From contig JABGRQ010000119.1 in assembly GCA_018648225.1 (NCBI GenBank), positions 1-55,244 of the forward strand: a stretch of 55,244 nt of DNA, read 5' to 3'. Made by a program: the position numbers and the translations under genes. Numbering within the stretch: the first letter of the stretch is position 1; each line of letters starts with the position of its first letter. This document shows positions 8,631-18,471 of this stretch, in pieces. The stretch comes from Chloroflexota bacterium (GTDB lineage: Bacteria > Chloroflexota > Anaerolineae > Anaerolineales > UBA11858). A model generated the notes under the pieces. It made no database searches, was not told the origin of the DNA, and worked only from the letters and a program-made list of their open reading frames with translations.

Positions 8631-9544
8631 TAAGTTCCCCAATCGCGTGCCCCACGCAAGAAAGTTTCAGCGGGCATGGCGCGTTTTCCTGCGGGCTGTA
8701 CGATATCGAGTACCAGGCTGCCAGCCGCGGTGCCGATAGCAGGTTGGTTTTTATGAGTGAATAACACCCCGCACCCGGGTGAGGTTGCGCTGATGGCATG
8801 AGCGTGATGAATCTTGATGCGCTGATGATTCCAGATGAGAAATGTTCCCGGCCAGGGATTGAATGCGCGCACTCGGCGGGCCAGTGCATCGGCGGGTTGG
8901 TTGAAATCGAGTTGCCCATCCTGACTTTTTAGCATGGGCGCATAGGTGGCGAGGCTCTTGTCCTGTGCCTGGAGTGGAAGTTGGCCGTCGAGATAATTGG
9001 GCAGCGTATCGATGAGCAGCGCTGCGCCGAGATCGGCCATGCGGCTGAACAGACTCCCGGCAGTGTCATTCGCCTCGATGGGGATGGCGCGCTGGCGGAT
9101 GATTGGGCCAGTATCGAGACCAGAGTCCATTGTCATGATCGTGATACCGGTTTGTGCATCGCCGTGCAGGATGGCGGCATTGATCGGGGCCGCGCCGCGC
9201 CACCTGGGCAATAACGATGCGTGGATATTCAGGCAGCCATAGCGCGGCAATTCAAGCAGTTCCGGGCGTAGAATTTGGCCGAATGCGGCCACCACAATCA
9301 GGTCTGGATTCCAGGCGCGTAGTTGATCCATTGCCTCGGGCTGATTCAGCCGCTGGGGTTGAGTGACGGGAATATCTAACGACAGCGCCAGTTCTTTCAC
9401 GGGCGGCGCTTTGAGTGTGCGCCCGCGGCCCGCGGGGCGATCGGGTTGGGTGACAACACCCACTATGGCGTATGCTTGCTGGAGCGCTCTCAGCGGGGGT
9501 AGGGCGAAATCGGGCGAACCCATGAAAACGACGCGAATATCCAT
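8630..9544 (-). CDS. fmt: Methionyl-tRNA formyltransferase
   Basis: Fmt transfers a formyl group from 10-formyl-THF to initiator Met-tRNA in the cytoplasm. The 304-residue product has the N-terminal VVFMGSPDFALPPLRAL. The HASLLPRWRGAAPI block (catalytic Asn/His region, NIHASLLP) is near 107-122. The formyltransferase core continues to MDSGLDTGPI, and the C-terminal domain includes VRAFNPWPGTF. Length is close to the usual 310. The ATG at 9544 gives the canonical start; an upstream TTG would add nine non-family residues. A TAAAAT box sits 7 bases before the ATG and there is no Shine-Dalgarno, suggesting a leaderless mRNA. No def or rsmB gene is adjacent, unlike many bacteria. Confidence 0.96.
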   Translation of the reverse strand: MDIRVVFMGSPDFALPPLRALQQAYAIVGVVTQPDRPAGRGRTLKAPPVKELALSLDIPVTQPQRLNQPEAMDQLRAWNPDLIVVAAFGQILRPELLELPRYGCLNIHASLLPRWRGAAPINAAILHGDAQTGITIMTMDSGLDTGPIIRQRAIPIEANDTAGSLFSRMADLGAALLIDTLPNYLDGQLPLQAQDKSLATYAPMLKSQDGQLDFNQPADALARRVRAFNPWPGTFLIWNHQRIKIHHAHAISATSPGCGVLFTHKNQPAIGTAAGSLVLDIVQPAGKRAMPAETFLRGARDWGT

Positions 9545-9551
9545 GGTCTGG

Positions 9552-9557
9552 ATTTTA
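9552..9557 (-). promoter_or_regulatory. Possible -10 box of fmt, leaderless type
   Basis: TAAAAT lies 7 bases before the fmt ATG on the minus strand. No clear -35 hexamer is seen at 17 bases. The call rests on its similarity in placement to the hyuA, folC and mutS promoters. Confidence 0.4.
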
Positions 9558-9623
9558 GCATATCTGTTCAAAAAGAAAGAGTGCCGGGTTGCCCGACACG
9601 CTTTCTTTTTGGCTAATTTTGTA

Positions 9624-10499
9624 TCAGGGGTTTTGCAACACCAAATTTCCAGCTCCCATCTCGACGGTGATCGTCAGCAACGGCCCCTCGCCAGGCATGG
9701 AATATTCATTGCCCTGAGCCTCCCATGCATCGCCGCGGGTGCTGGTATTTGAAAGACCGCCCTCGGTGCGCAAAGAAACTTGCGTGCCTTCTGGCACCGA
9801 AATGGTGATAGTACTCAATCCAGCTTTGATGAAAACAGTACAATCCTGCTGGAGTTCGCCGGAAAAATCGAGGTCATAACTTCCCGCGCCGCCCTGGAAA
9901 ATCATTGTTTCAAAGTTGGCATTTGCCAAGTTGCTCAATGCAAGATTCGATGCACCGGTCTCGTAACGCAAGGTGGTCATCACGCTCTGATTGGGTTCCG
10001 CGAAATTCAAATGTGCTTCGGCCGCGCCATCCGTGATGTGCAGGTTTTGTAAGTTGAGCCCGCCGAATTCATAGCTGCCTACATAGGCCCCGGCCTGGAT
10101 GGCAAGATCAATCGGATCATCGCTAAGTTGAAAATCCCATTCGTTTTTGACCCGCTCTTGAAAATTAGGGATGCCATTGATCTCCAGGCTTCCGTTGGAG
10201 ATTTCAACGCGATTGCCCCGCGTGCTGATGTTTGGCCTCAGGTCGGGGACGTTGAAGGTGGCCGTGCCTTCGATGAGGTTATTTTTTGCCCCCGGGGCCA
10301 GTGACAGTTCTCCGGCGCCAAATGTCAGAGTTATTTCGCTGGTCTCTTTAGTAGTACTGGGCCGCGGCACGCGGATTTCTTTGATGGTTGTGGGCCCGGT
10401 TTTAATATCCGTGGTGATCGGGAGATTGAAGTTGACACCGCAGGCGAGCGTTGCCAGGGTGAGCGCAGTGAGAACTGCCAGAAGTGATTTTTTTTGCAT
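9624..10499 (-). CDS. Secreted lipoprotein with toast-rack-like adhesin repeats
   Basis: A 291-residue predicted lipoprotein. Residues 1-18 form a signal peptide with lipobox LATLAC, cleaved before Cys. The remainder is a beta-strand-rich sequence with repeated short Gly/Asn/Leu periodicity (LHITDGAAEAHLNF, GGAGSYDLDFSG, AGLSTITISVPEGT, MGAGNLVLQN). It resembles the toast-rack/DUF4097 and LiaF C-terminal beta-solenoid folds, which often sense the cell envelope. I infer an envelope-associated sensor or structural role. The ATG at 10499 has a strong GGAGGTTATT ribosome site 2 bases away from a spacing of 8; the upstream TTG is rejected. Function is unknown. Confidence 0.75.
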   Translation of the reverse strand: MQKKSLLAVLTALTLATLACGVNFNLPITTDIKTGPTTIKEIRVPRPSTTKETSEITLTFGAGELSLAPGAKNNLIEGTATFNVPDLRPNISTRGNRVEISNGSLEINGIPNFQERVKNEWDFQLSDDPIDLAIQAGAYVGSYEFGGLNLQNLHITDGAAEAHLNFAEPNQSVMTTLRYETGASNLALSNLANANFETMIFQGGAGSYDLDFSGELQQDCTVFIKAGLSTITISVPEGTQVSLRTEGGLSNTSTRGDAWEAQGNEYSMPGEGPLLTITVEMGAGNLVLQNP

Positions 10500-10573
10500 G
10501 GAATAACCTCCAGGTTGATTTGTTTTCAATTGAAGTGATATACGCTGGAGGGGTATCCGGGTCGCGGTAGTTG

Positions 10574-11137
10574 TTACGGAAGCCGTTCTAACCCCAGGTC
10601 GGGGCCGATTGGCCGCATAGCCTCGATGACGTTGGCGACATGCTCCCAGAGTTCAATGCCGAATTCTTCGGCTCCCTGAGCAACTTCGTTGCGGTTGACC
10701 CCCGCGGCAAAGGCTTTATCCTTCCATTTTTTCTTGACGGATTTGACGGTCAGATCGTCCAATGAGCGTGAAGGCCGCACCAACGCCGCGGCGGTGATCA
10801 GGCCGGTGATTTCGTCGCAGGCGAAAAGGGCTTTTTCCATTGTGGTGGTACGCGGCACACCGGTATGTTCGGCGTGGCTGAGAATGGCTTGTAAAATATT
10901 ATCAGAGACGCCGCGCGCTCTCAGCAGCGCAATCCCGACCTGGGGGTGCTTGTCGAGTGTGGGGTGGATTTCCCAGTCGTAATCGTGCAGCAGACCGGTC
11001 ACGGCCCACAGTTCTTCATCTTCGCCAAATTTGCGGGCGTAGAAGCGCATGGCAGCCTCGACGGCCAGCATGTGGCGCACCAGATTTTCATTTTTAACGA
11101 ATTCACGTACAATCGCAAGGGCTTCTTCTCGTTGCAT
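10574..11137 (-). CDS. HD-domain phosphohydrolase
   Basis: A 187-residue cytoplasmic HD-domain protein of the HDIG type. Metal ligands are visible as the His in LVRHMLAVEAA (about residue 20), the His-Asp in GLLHDYDWE (about 50), the HPQVG His, and the HAEHTG and CDEITG pair near 90 and 110. This is the pattern of small HDIG hydrolases related to YedJ/YqeK; the substrate (nucleotide or other phosphoester) is unknown. The start has an AAGGGAG ribosome site. The gene stands alone. Its promoter region contains one arm of the long-loop inverted repeat at 11157-11247. Confidence 0.85.
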   Translation of the reverse strand: MQREEALAIVREFVKNENLVRHMLAVEAAMRFYARKFGEDEELWAVTGLLHDYDWEIHPTLDKHPQVGIALLRARGVSDNILQAILSHAEHTGVPRTTTMEKALFACDEITGLITAAALVRPSRSLDDLTVKSVKKKWKDKAFAAGVNRNEVAQGAEEFGIELWEHVANVIEAMRPIGPDLGLERLP

Positions 11138-11156
11138 GAATTTATTCTCCCTTATG

Positions 11157-11247
11157 ACCTCCGAGATTTTTTAGATGCTTACAGTGTTATGTAGTTTGCT
11201 TTGGCACATTGTTTTTGCACTATGAAACAAGCTAAATCTCGGAGGTT
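11157..11247. repeat. Widely spaced inverted repeat (CCTCCGAGATTT)
   Basis: ACCTCCGAGATTT (from 11157) and AAATCTCGGAGGT (to 11247) are perfect inverted copies separated by about 60 bases. The region lies between the HD gene start and the SanA-like gene stop. The same stem word forms tight hairpins at 18422-18456 and 29701-29734. Here the inner sequence could be an independent insertion or a structured RNA loop. Confidence 0.6.
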
Positions 11248-11250
11248 TGG

Positions 11251-11931
11251 CTAATTGCTAATTATCGGATTTGTGCTGTTCTCGGTGAAAATTGGCTCCG
11301 GGTTGCCGAGTACCGGCAAAGGGCGCAGGATATGCACATCCCACAGGGCAACCAGTGTGGCGATGGTTTCACGGGTATGCCAGTAAGCCAATGAGCGGCG
11401 GCGATAGGTGCGCAGATCAGCGGGGGTGCCGGTAGCGTCTACGCCCAGCATATTGCACAGGTACAGGGCGCGCGGTAAATGAAAACTCTGCGTCACCAGA
11501 ATGGCTGAATCGATTTCAAAGATAGCGCTGGCACGGTAACAGGTATCATAGGTGCGCCGACCCGCATAATCGAGCACAATATCTTCATCGGGGATGCCTA
11601 ATTCTAGAGCGTAGTCGCGCATGGCAGCGGGTTCGTTATACTCCACTACGCGGTTATCGCCACTCATGAGCAATTTTTCGACTTTGCCATTGAAGTATAG
11701 TTCCGCCGCGGTTTCTACACGGTCGCGCAGCACCGGGGTTGGGGAACCATCTCGCCACAGACCAGCTCCAAAAACGATGGCTACTCTTTGGGGTTGGATT
11801 TGCCCCACCGACGCGGTCCGCCGCAGCGCATATAGCGCGGTAATCGCCCGAGGGACGATCAGCGCGGTTATTCCGGCTGCGATGGCGATAAAGATAGTAA
11901 TCAACATGATTTTGAAGATTTTCGTGAACAC
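11251..11931 (-). CDS. SanA/YdcF-like DUF218 membrane protein
   Basis: A 226-residue protein with one N-terminal membrane helix (residues about 5-27) and an extracytoplasmic DUF218 domain. The core motifs are VAIVFGAGLWRDGSPTPVLRDR, then LLMSGDN and, near 150, LVTQSFHLPRALY. SanA and ElyC relatives affect envelope integrity and vancomycin exclusion in E. coli; the reaction is not established. The start is a GTG at 11931, with a TAAAAT box 6 bases upstream and no Shine-Dalgarno. An internal ATG at 11907 is an alternative that would shorten the signal segment. Confidence 0.85.
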   Translation of the reverse strand: MFTKIFKIMLITIFIAIAAGITALIVPRAITALYALRRTASVGQIQPQRVAIVFGAGLWRDGSPTPVLRDRVETAAELYFNGKVEKLLMSGDNRVVEYNEPAAMRDYALELGIPDEDIVLDYAGRRTYDTCYRASAIFEIDSAILVTQSFHLPRALYLCNMLGVDATGTPADLRTYRRRSLAYWHTRETIATLVALWDVHILRPLPVLGNPEPIFTENSTNPIISN

Positions 11932-11965
11932 GGGGAGATTTTACCTTTGCATGGTTAAAACGTAT

Positions 11966-11990
11966 AGGGGCGGGTCTCAGACCCGCCCCT
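11966..11990 (-). terminator. GC-rich hairpin after phnE
   Basis: An 11-base perfect stem (AGGGGCGGGTC / GACCCGCCCCT) with a 3-base loop lies 38 bases beyond the phnE stop on the minus strand, followed by ATACGTTTTAACC. The same GGGGCGGGTCT-AGACCCGCCCC word is a frequently seen dispersed palindrome in environmental genomes, so it may be repeat DNA that also terminates. Confidence 0.5.
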
Positions 11991-12027
11991 GTTGTGAAAG
12001 CTTACTTTTTTTTAGAAAACTGCAAAT

Positions 12028-13548
12028 TTACACGAAGCGAGCCCGAATTTCTGCGCTGACATAGTCGAGAATGGCAACGGTGATGGCAATGAACCACACG
12101 GCCATGCCCGCGGAACGGTAGTCGAGGATGCGGATATATTGCACCAGCAAGAAGCCGATACCGCCGCCGCCGACCAGACCGATGATGGTGGACATGCGCA
12201 CATTGATGTCCCAGCGATAGATGGTGAAGGAAACGAAGGGCGGCACGATTTGCGGAACGACCGCGTAGACCACCGTTTGCAGCCATGTGGCTCCGGTGGC
12301 TTGAATGGCCTCGATAGGGCCGGGATCGATCGATTCGATGGCTTCGGAATAAAGCTTGCCCAACGCTGCGATGGAGTGGAAGACTAATGCCAGAATACCG
12401 GCAAAGGGGCCAAGCCCGACCACGATCACAGCGATGATCGCCCAGATGATCGGCTCGATGGAGCGGATAATATTGAGTACGCCGCGCACCAGATAGTACA
12501 CCACCAGCGTGATCGGCGATGCCGACATCAGGTTGCGGGCGGCGAAGAAACTCACTGGCACAGCCAGTATCACACCAAAGAAAGTTGCCATCATACCGAT
12601 GAAGATGGTCTCGATCATTTTTTCGACAACGAGTTTGAAGTCGTCGCTCAGGTGGGCTGCACCCATATCGGCTGTTTGCTCGCCGAAGACCACCCAAACG
12701 TAGAAGGGATCAGTAGCGCTGGGGGGCAGCAGGCGGTAGGGCATAATGATATCGACTTCAAAATAGCCCTCAGAATCGGGTATTACGACAACATACTCGC
12801 CTCCTTGCCGTTGGCGGAAAATATTCCCGATGGGATCTTTCCATTTTATCGCGGTATCTTCTCCCGGCGCAAAGTTGTGGCCTTCCAGATGTAGAATAGT
12901 GCCGGCCTCGCCCTCTTGTGTGCTCAGCGTGCCGCAGGTCGGAGTAGCAATCAAAACAGGTTCGCTTCCGGCAATTTCATTCGGCGCTAATTCATCGCCG
13001 GTGCAGGGGACTCGAATATCGGCAGAAGCGGCTAGTATGCTTTGTTCATAGGCGATAGCTTTTTCCCACGGCCAAGCCACGCGTCCCAGTGGAGGTCCGG
13101 CTTCATCGGCCTGGGTGACTAATGTCACCAGATCAATTTGTCCGATCTGCCAACCGAGGGCAAAGAATACCACGATTAGCACAAAGAAAACCCCAATTGG
13201 TGTGCGTGTGGGGTCTTTAGCAATTGCGTAGGCATCTACGGCGATCCAGATATAAAGCAGAGCAACTAAGATCGTCACAGCGATCAAGAATGGATCGAGA
13301 TGCCAACCTTTTTTGATAATATTGACCCAGCCCTCATCGCGTGGCGCAGTCAGTTTGAAGCGCCACAACAGCAGGCCGACTATACTGGTGATTGTGAACA
13401 AAAGCAATAGGCCGCGTCGCGCGGCGCGGGCAAGGGCTTGTCCCAGGCCTGGCAAAATCAAAGAGAGCAGGGCTGCAACCGGGGGCTTTACCAGACTGGG
13501 CTGGCGAATATCATCTTTATGAGCCAATTTTTTGGTGTTGTTGCTCAT
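12028..13548 (-). CDS. phnE: PhnE-type ABC permease with large N-terminal membrane and ectodomain extension
   Basis: A 506-residue protein about twice the usual PhnE length. The C-terminal ~220 residues are a standard phosphonate-type permease: IGMMATFFGVILAVPVSFFAARN, the EAA-like loop AIQATGATWLQTVVYAVVPQ, then RMSTIIGLVGGGGIGFLL. Upstream, residues 20-60 carry a TM2-like PGLGQALARAARRG hairpin, and further helices lie near 85-110 and 118-140. Residues ~165-295 form a predicted extracytoplasmic segment with an IPT/TIG-like core (GTILHLEGHNFAPGED) and paired Cys. No PhnD-type binding protein occurs in the window. The extension might supply substrate capture or dock a distant binding protein; that is inference. 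Its ATG overlaps the phnC stop by 4 bases. Confidence 0.88.
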   Translation of the reverse strand: MSNNTKKLAHKDDIRQPSLVKPPVAALLSLILPGLGQALARAARRGLLLLFTITSIVGLLLWRFKLTAPRDEGWVNIIKKGWHLDPFLIAVTILVALLYIWIAVDAYAIAKDPTRTPIGVFFVLIVVFFALGWQIGQIDLVTLVTQADEAGPPLGRVAWPWEKAIAYEQSILAASADIRVPCTGDELAPNEIAGSEPVLIATPTCGTLSTQEGEAGTILHLEGHNFAPGEDTAIKWKDPIGNIFRQRQGGEYVVVIPDSEGYFEVDIIMPYRLLPPSATDPFYVWVVFGEQTADMGAAHLSDDFKLVVEKMIETIFIGMMATFFGVILAVPVSFFAARNLMSASPITLVVYYLVRGVLNIIRSIEPIIWAIIAVIVVGLGPFAGILALVFHSIAALGKLYSEAIESIDPGPIEAIQATGATWLQTVVYAVVPQIVPPFVSFTIYRWDINVRMSTIIGLVGGGGIGFLLVQYIRILDYRSAGMAVWFIAITVAILDYVSAEIRARFV

Positions 13549-14351
13549 GCTGCGCCCTCCGCGTTGTCGTTCAAATTGCCTTCGAGACCCGCGCTAACGC
13601 GGACGGCCTCTTCTCCGTAAATTTCTTTAAATTCATTATCCGTCATGGCGCGAATATCTGCGCGGCTGCCATGATAGACGATCTCGCCATCGCGCAAGCC
13701 GATGACGCGTGTGGAGTATTGCTGCACCAAATCGAGATAGTGCAAGCTGCACAGAACGGTCATATTATCTTCCTGGTTGAGCATTTCCAGATATTGCAAA
13801 ATGGAATGTGCCAATACCGGGTCGAGGCTGGCAACGGGTTCATCCGCCAGAATCATCAATGGTTCCTGCATCAGCGCGCGCGCCACGCCAACGCGTTGCT
13901 GCTGCCCGCCGCTTAGCTCACGGGCCAGTTTGTGGGCCTGATCTTCAATCCCCAAGCGCTTCAACGCGGTCCAGGCTTTTGCTTTGTCTTTTTCTGAAAA
14001 ACGACCGAGCAGGCTGTTTCGCTGCGGGGTATAACCCAATCGTCCAGCGAGCACATTGGTCAGCACGGTGGAGCGCCTGACCAAATTAAAGTGCTGGAAG
14101 ATCATGCCGATTTGGCGGCGGTTTTTGCGCAGTTCTTCACCCTGAAGTTGGGCCATATCAACGCCATTCCAAATAATCTCGCCTTCGGTGGGGTCAATCA
14201 GCCGATTGATACAGCGCAGCAATGTCGATTTGCCGGATCCGCTCAGGCCGATGACGACCAAAAATTCGCCATCGTCTACGGTGAAACTTACATTTTTGAG
14301 CGCAACCGTACCGTCGTCGTACACTTTGGTTAAATTTCGAATTTCAAGCAT
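13545..14351 (-). CDS. phnC: Phosphonate-type ABC transporter ATP-binding protein
   Basis: A 268-residue ATPase that energises a phosphonate/phosphite-class importer. Walker A is [13 protein letters not shown] near residues 36-48, the Q-loop IFQHFNLV near 85, the signature [16 protein letters not shown] near 145-160, and Walker [14 protein letters not shown] just after. The [16 protein letters not shown] stretch is characteristic of PhnC as opposed to other amino-acid-type ATPases. The start has AGGAGTAGC upstream. phnC and phnE are translationally coupled (ATGA). No C-P lyase, phosphite dehydrogenase or PhnD gene is nearby, so the imported compound is uncertain. Confidence 0.93.
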   Translation of the reverse strand: MLEIRNLTKVYDDGTVALKNVSFTVDDGEFLVVIGLSGSGKSTLLRCINRLIDPTEGEIIWNGVDMAQLQGEELRKNRRQIGMIFQHFNLVRRSTVLTNVLAGRLGYTPQRNSLLGRFSEKDKAKAWTALKRLGIEDQAHKLARELSGGQQQRVGVARALMQEPLMILADEPVASLDPVLAHSILQYLEMLNQEDNMTVLCSLHYLDLVQQYSTRVIGLRDGEIVYHGSRADIRAMTDNEFKEIYGEEAVRVSAGLEGNLNDNAEGAA

Positions 14352-14557
14352 AAGCTACTCCTTGCTAACTTGGCATTGTCACATTACAACAAGGGTGGTC
14401 GGAAATATCCGCGCTGTAACATTGTCAAACTAATGCGAACGGGATAATTTTATCATGCCGTGACTGTCTGCGACGCTGTCATTTATCACTTGTGAATATG
14501 CAAAAACTGTCAGCCGCTTCCCGAAAATATTGGCGAATTCGCGCCCGGGCATCTCTC

Positions 14558-14586
14558 TTGCGTCATACCCTCCGCGGGGTTACAAT
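14558..14586 (+). promoter_or_regulatory. Promoter of folC-lon, leaderless architecture
   Basis: TTGCGT (14558-14563) and TACAAT (14581-14586) are separated by exactly 17 bases. The -10 box ends 9 bases before the folC ATG, leaving room for at most a few untranslated bases and no Shine-Dalgarno. Confidence 0.65.
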
Positions 14587-14595
14587 CTGCCTGCT

Positions 14596-15930
14596 ATGCT
14601 TAACAACCTCGAAACCCGCTATCAAAACGCGCTCGATTATCTTTATAGCTACGTTGATTTCAGCCTGACGCATCAGCAAAATCTTTCGCCAGAGAATTTT
14701 GATCTTACGCGCATGTACGCCCTGATGGAAGCGTTAAGTCAGCCACAGCAAACCTACCCCAGCCTGCATGTGGCAGGCAGCAAAGGTAAAGGTTCGGTGA
14801 GCGCTTTTTGCGCCGCCGCTTTACAAGCGCAAGGGTATCGGGTTGGCCTGTACACCTCGCCACATTTGCGGGATTTCGAAGAACGCATTCAGGTGAATGG
14901 AAAATCGATCACTCGCGCCGATCTGGTGGAAATTATCGACGAAATTAAGCCCTATGTCGATGCGATCCCGCGCCTGACCACGTTTGAAATTTCCACTGCC
15001 CTGGCTTTCTGGCATTTTTCCCGCCAAAAAATAGATGTTGCGGTGATCGAAGTGGGACTCGGTGGCAGACTGGATGCGACCAATATCGTCATACCGGAAG
15101 TCGCGGTGATTACGGCTTTGTACCTGGAACATACCTATGTGCTGGGGAATACCATCGAGGAGATTGCTGCCGAAAAAGGCGGGATCATCAAACCAGGCGT
15201 GCCGGTGATCCTGGCTCCCCAGCAGGATTCTGCCCTCGAGGTGATTAAGCGCATTACCGCCGAGAAAGACGCGGCTTTGGTATATATCCCCAAAGCGTAT
15301 CCTAACCGCCCGGAGACGCACTCCCTGGAGGGGCAAAGTTTTATCATCTCGCCACCGGATCAGCCTCCGGTTAAGTTGGCGATTCCCCTGCTCGGGCCGC
15401 ACCAGATCGAAAATGCGGTCGTCGCCTATGCTGCGCTCGATTCCCTGCGAGGGCAGAGTCTTCCAATTGACGACGCAGCCATCCAGCAGGGTTTTGCTAA
15501 TGTGTATTGGCCGGGGCGCTTTGAAGTGCTGCGCCAGGAGCCGCCAGTGATCGTCGATTCGGCGCATACGCCTGGGGCAATGGTTCGATTGCAAGAAACG
15601 CTGGATTTGTTATTTCCGCAGCGCCCGGTTTATTTAATGGTTGGGGTTTCGGAAGATAAAGACATCCCTGGTATGCTGGCGGCGCTCAAGCCGCAGACCG
15701 AACGAATTTATTGTGCGCAGGCGCCGCATCCACGGGCGATGGTGCCCGAAGCTTTGGCAGAAGCGGCGCGCTTTTTAGGAAAACCGGTTTTTGCTTGTGC
15801 CAGCCCGGCCGCTGCGCTTGAAATGGCGCTGCGCGAAGCGCCCCCTGAAGCGATTATTTTGGTGACCGGCAGTATTTTCATCGCCGCCAGCGCGCGCATC
15901 GCCTGGTTTGAGCGAGTGCATACGGAGTAA
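14596..15930 (+). CDS. folC: Bifunctional folylpolyglutamate/dihydrofolate synthase
   Basis: A 444-residue FolC, which adds glutamate to dihydropteroate and tetrahydrofolates with ATP in the cytoplasm. The P-loop is [18 protein letters not shown] near residues 55-72. The omega-loop [12 protein letters not shown] and the family block [13 protein letters not shown] near 152-164 follow. The C-terminal Mur-ligase domain has GRFEVL and DSAHTPGAM. Length is typical. The ATG at 14596 gives the usual N-terminal helix and follows the TACAAT box by 9 bases; the longer frame from 14530 would include the promoter. Lon begins 2 bases after the stop, so the two are probably co-transcribed. Whether it has both activities cannot be told from sequence alone. 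Confidence 0.94.
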   Translation: MLNNLETRYQNALDYLYSYVDFSLTHQQNLSPENFDLTRMYALMEALSQPQQTYPSLHVAGSKGKGSVSAFCAAALQAQGYRVGLYTSPHLRDFEERIQVNGKSITRADLVEIIDEIKPYVDAIPRLTTFEISTALAFWHFSRQKIDVAVIEVGLGGRLDATNIVIPEVAVITALYLEHTYVLGNTIEEIAAEKGGIIKPGVPVILAPQQDSALEVIKRITAEKDAALVYIPKAYPNRPETHSLEGQSFIISPPDQPPVKLAIPLLGPHQIENAVVAYAALDSLRGQSLPIDDAAIQQGFANVYWPGRFEVLRQEPPVIVDSAHTPGAMVRLQETLDLLFPQRPVYLMVGVSEDKDIPGMLAALKPQTERIYCAQAPHPRAMVPEALAEAARFLGKPVFACASPAAALEMALREAPPEAIILVTGSIFIAASARIAWFERVHTE

Positions 15931-15932
15931 AT

Positions 15933-18416
15933 ATGCAGCAAGATGATTGGGATTTGTACGACAGCGACGAATACGCTGAGACGCTGCATCGCCGCATAGA
16001 GGAACTATATAGCATCAATGATCTGTTGCCGGATGCGGCTGGGATGATTGAATCGCCAGTGATGGCGCTGCGCGGTCTGGTGGTGTATCCGCAGATGGTA
16101 TCGCCGCTGTTTATTGGCCGTGAGAAAACGCTTTGGGCGGTTGAAGAAGCCCAGGAGCAGAATCAGACTTTGATTGCGTTGGTGCAGCACAATTTGGAAG
16201 CGGAACATCCAACCCCGGATGATTTTTTCCACATCGGGGTGGAAGTCGCGGTGGGTAAATTAATCAATATGCCGGATGGCGCCAGTTCGGCTTTGGTGCA
16301 GGCTCGTCGCCGCGTAGAGATTGTGGAGTTTACCCAATTAGAACCGTATATCCGCGCCCGTGTGCGCCCGCTTTTCGAAGATGTGCGCATAGATCGGCGT
16401 TCGCAAGCTTCGATGCGCTCCGTACTCGATCTCTTCCATCGCTGCGTGCAGCTTAATCGCAGCATTCCCGAAGAAGCCTATTTATTTGCTCTGAATATCG
16501 ATGAACCCGGTTGGTTGGCCGATATGATCGCGACCGCGATTTCGCCGGATATCGAAATGCGAATTAAATTACTGGCGATGCTCAATCCACAGGAGCGCCT
16601 GAACTATGTGGGTGAGTTGCTGGCTCAGGAATTGGATGTACTCGAACTGGAAAGCGAAATATCGACGCGCACGCGCAGTGAAGTGGACCGGACGCAGCGC
16701 GAATTTTATCTGCGCGAGCAGATGAAGGTGATCCAGACTGAATTGGGGGAGGGGGATCCGCATATTGCCGATGTGGCGGAACTCAAGGAGCGTGTAAAAA
16801 CGATTGCACTTTCCGAACAGGCGCGTGAGCGCGCGCTGAAAGAAATCAGCCGCCTCGACCATGTGCCGCCCATCTCGCCCGAAGTGGGCATCATTCGCAG
16901 TTATCTGGACTGGATTTTGGATTTACCTTGGGATCAATCCACCGAGGATAATCTGGATGTCATCAACGCGGCCAAAGTGCTGGATGAAAATCACTATGGA
17001 TTGCCAAAGGCCAAAGACCGCATTCTGGAGTATATTGCCGTCAAAAGCTTGCGCCCCAAGAAGTCGCGCCAGCCGATATTGTGTTTTGTCGGGCCGCCCG
17101 GTACGGGAAAAACTTCGTTAGGGCGTTCGATTGCCACCGCGCTGGGACGCGAGTTTGTGCGTATTTCCCTCGGCGGGGTGCGCGATGAAGCCGAAATCCG
17201 CGGCCACCGCCGCACCTATATTGGCGCGCTGCCGGGACGAATCTTGCAAACCATGAAGCGGGCTAAAGTCACCAATCCGCTCTTTATGTTGGACGAAATT
17301 GATAAACTTGGCAGCAGCTATCGCGGCGATCCGGCCTCTGCGATGCTCGAAGTGTTGGATCCGGAACAAAATCATGCTTTCTCCGATCATTATCTGGAAC
17401 TCGATTACGACCTTTCCAATGTGATGTTCATTACAACAGCCAACACCGATATGACCATACCCGATCCGCTGTTGGATCGCATGGAAGTGATCGAATTCCC
17501 TGGCTATATTGAAGAAGACAAGCTCGAAATTGCAAACCAATTTCTGATCCCGCGTCAACTTGAAGATAGCAGCCTGGAAGCGGCAGAAATCGAATTCACC
17601 GAAGCCGCGCTGCGCGAAATTATCCGCTATTACACCTATGAAGCTGGCGTTCGAAATCTGGAGCGCGAAATTGGGCGCGTGTGCCGCAAGTTGGCGCGCA
17701 AAAAGGCCGAAGGTGCCGAATTTTCCAAGATAGTGGACGAGGCCGAAATTTACACCTTCCTCGGCCCGCGGCAGATTTTCTATCATCAGGCTGAGCGCGA
17801 AGATGAAATTGGCGTTGCCACCGCGGTCGCCTGGACAGCCAACGGCGGCGAAATTATGCCCGTAGAAGTAGTGCTGATCGAGGGGAAAAGCGGCCTGAAG
17901 CTGACCGGTCAGCTTGGCGAGGTGATGCAAGAATCAGCCCAGGCGGCGATGTCTTATTTGCAGTCGCGCGCCGAAGATTTTGAAATTGATCCAGAACGTT
18001 TTCAAGAATTGGATATTCATCTGCACATCCCGGCAGGCGCGATCCCCAAAGATGGCCCCAGCGCGGGTATTACGATTGCCACCGCATTGATTTCAGCTTT
18101 TACCGAAATACCGGTGCGCTGCGATTTGGGTATGACCGGCGAGATTACATTGCGCGGGCGTGTGCTGCCCATCGGCGGCGTGCGCGAGAAAATTCTGGCC
18201 GCACACCGTTCTGGGCTAAAGATGGTGATACTGCCCGCTGAAAATGAAAAAGACCTGATCGACGTGCCTCAAAAAGCGCGCGATGATCTTGATATTCGTC
18301 TGGTAAAGCACTTGGATGAGGTGCTGGAGTTGGCGCTGCGACCAGAGCCAAACCCAGAACCGCAAGAAAAATCGAAAAAGCCCAAAGCGCTAGCACCGGA
18401 AGAAGAAGCGGCCTAG
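15933..18416 (+). CDS. lon: ATP-dependent protease La (Lon)
   Basis: An 827-residue LonA, a cytoplasmic AAA+ protease that degrades misfolded and regulatory proteins. The N-terminal LON domain spans about 40-235 ([19 protein letters not shown]). A coiled-coil linker follows, then Walker [14 protein letters not shown] near 387-399 and Walker [12 protein letters not shown] near 450. The proteolytic domain has the catalytic Ser in [14 protein letters not shown] (about residue 709) and Lys in [11 protein letters not shown] (about 752). An acidic 38-residue N-terminal extension and a Pro/Glu/Lys-rich tail (from about residue 803) lie outside the conserved fold. The gene follows folC with a 2-base gap. 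A hairpin terminator follows. Confidence 0.97.
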   Translation: MQQDDWDLYDSDEYAETLHRRIEELYSINDLLPDAAGMIESPVMALRGLVVYPQMVSPLFIGREKTLWAVEEAQEQNQTLIALVQHNLEAEHPTPDDFFHIGVEVAVGKLINMPDGASSALVQARRRVEIVEFTQLEPYIRARVRPLFEDVRIDRRSQASMRSVLDLFHRCVQLNRSIPEEAYLFALNIDEPGWLADMIATAISPDIEMRIKLLAMLNPQERLNYVGELLAQELDVLELESEISTRTRSEVDRTQREFYLREQMKVIQTELGEGDPHIADVAELKERVKTIALSEQARERALKEISRLDHVPPISPEVGIIRSYLDWILDLPWDQSTEDNLDVINAAKVLDENHYGLPKAKDRILEYIAVKSLRPKKSRQPILCFVGPPGTGKTSLGRSIATALGREFVRISLGGVRDEAEIRGHRRTYIGALPGRILQTMKRAKVTNPLFMLDEIDKLGSSYRGDPASAMLEVLDPEQNHAFSDHYLELDYDLSNVMFITTANTDMTIPDPLLDRMEVIEFPGYIEEDKLEIANQFLIPRQLEDSSLEAAEIEFTEAALREIIRYYTYEAGVRNLEREIGRVCRKLARKKAEGAEFSKIVDEAEIYTFLGPRQIFYHQAEREDEIGVATAVAWTANGGEIMPVEVVLIEGKSGLKLTGQLGEVMQESAQAAMSYLQSRAEDFEIDPERFQELDIHLHIPAGAIPKDGPSAGITIATALISAFTEIPVRCDLGMTGEITLRGRVLPIGGVREKILAAHRSGLKMVILPAENEKDLIDVPQKARDDLDIRLVKHLDEVLELALRPEPNPEPQEKSKKPKALAPEEEAA

Positions 18417-18421
18417 CGCAC

Positions 18422-18460
18422 CAGACCTCCGAAGCCTCGCTGACTTCGGAGGTCTGTTTT
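18422..18460 (+). terminator. Terminator after lon (CCTCCGAAG hairpin)
   Basis: A 13-base perfect stem (CAGACCTCCGAAG / CTTCGGAGGTCTG) with a 9-base loop is followed by TTTT. The T-run overlaps the -10 box of the next gene. Confidence 0.8.
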
Positions 18461-18465
18461 ATAAT
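18460..18465 (+). promoter_or_regulatory. -10 box of the AlbA_2/ATPase gene, leaderless type
   Basis: TATAAT ends 6 bases before the ATG at 18472. The -35 region falls inside the lon terminator and matches poorly, so only the -10 element is supported. Confidence 0.45.
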
Positions 18466-18471
18466 GGGGGC

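Noticed and set aside
14460-14515. Pho-box-like CTGTC repeats near phnC
   Set aside because: Three CTGTC words occur, but spacing is 12 and 31 bases, not the 11-base phasing of PhoB sites.
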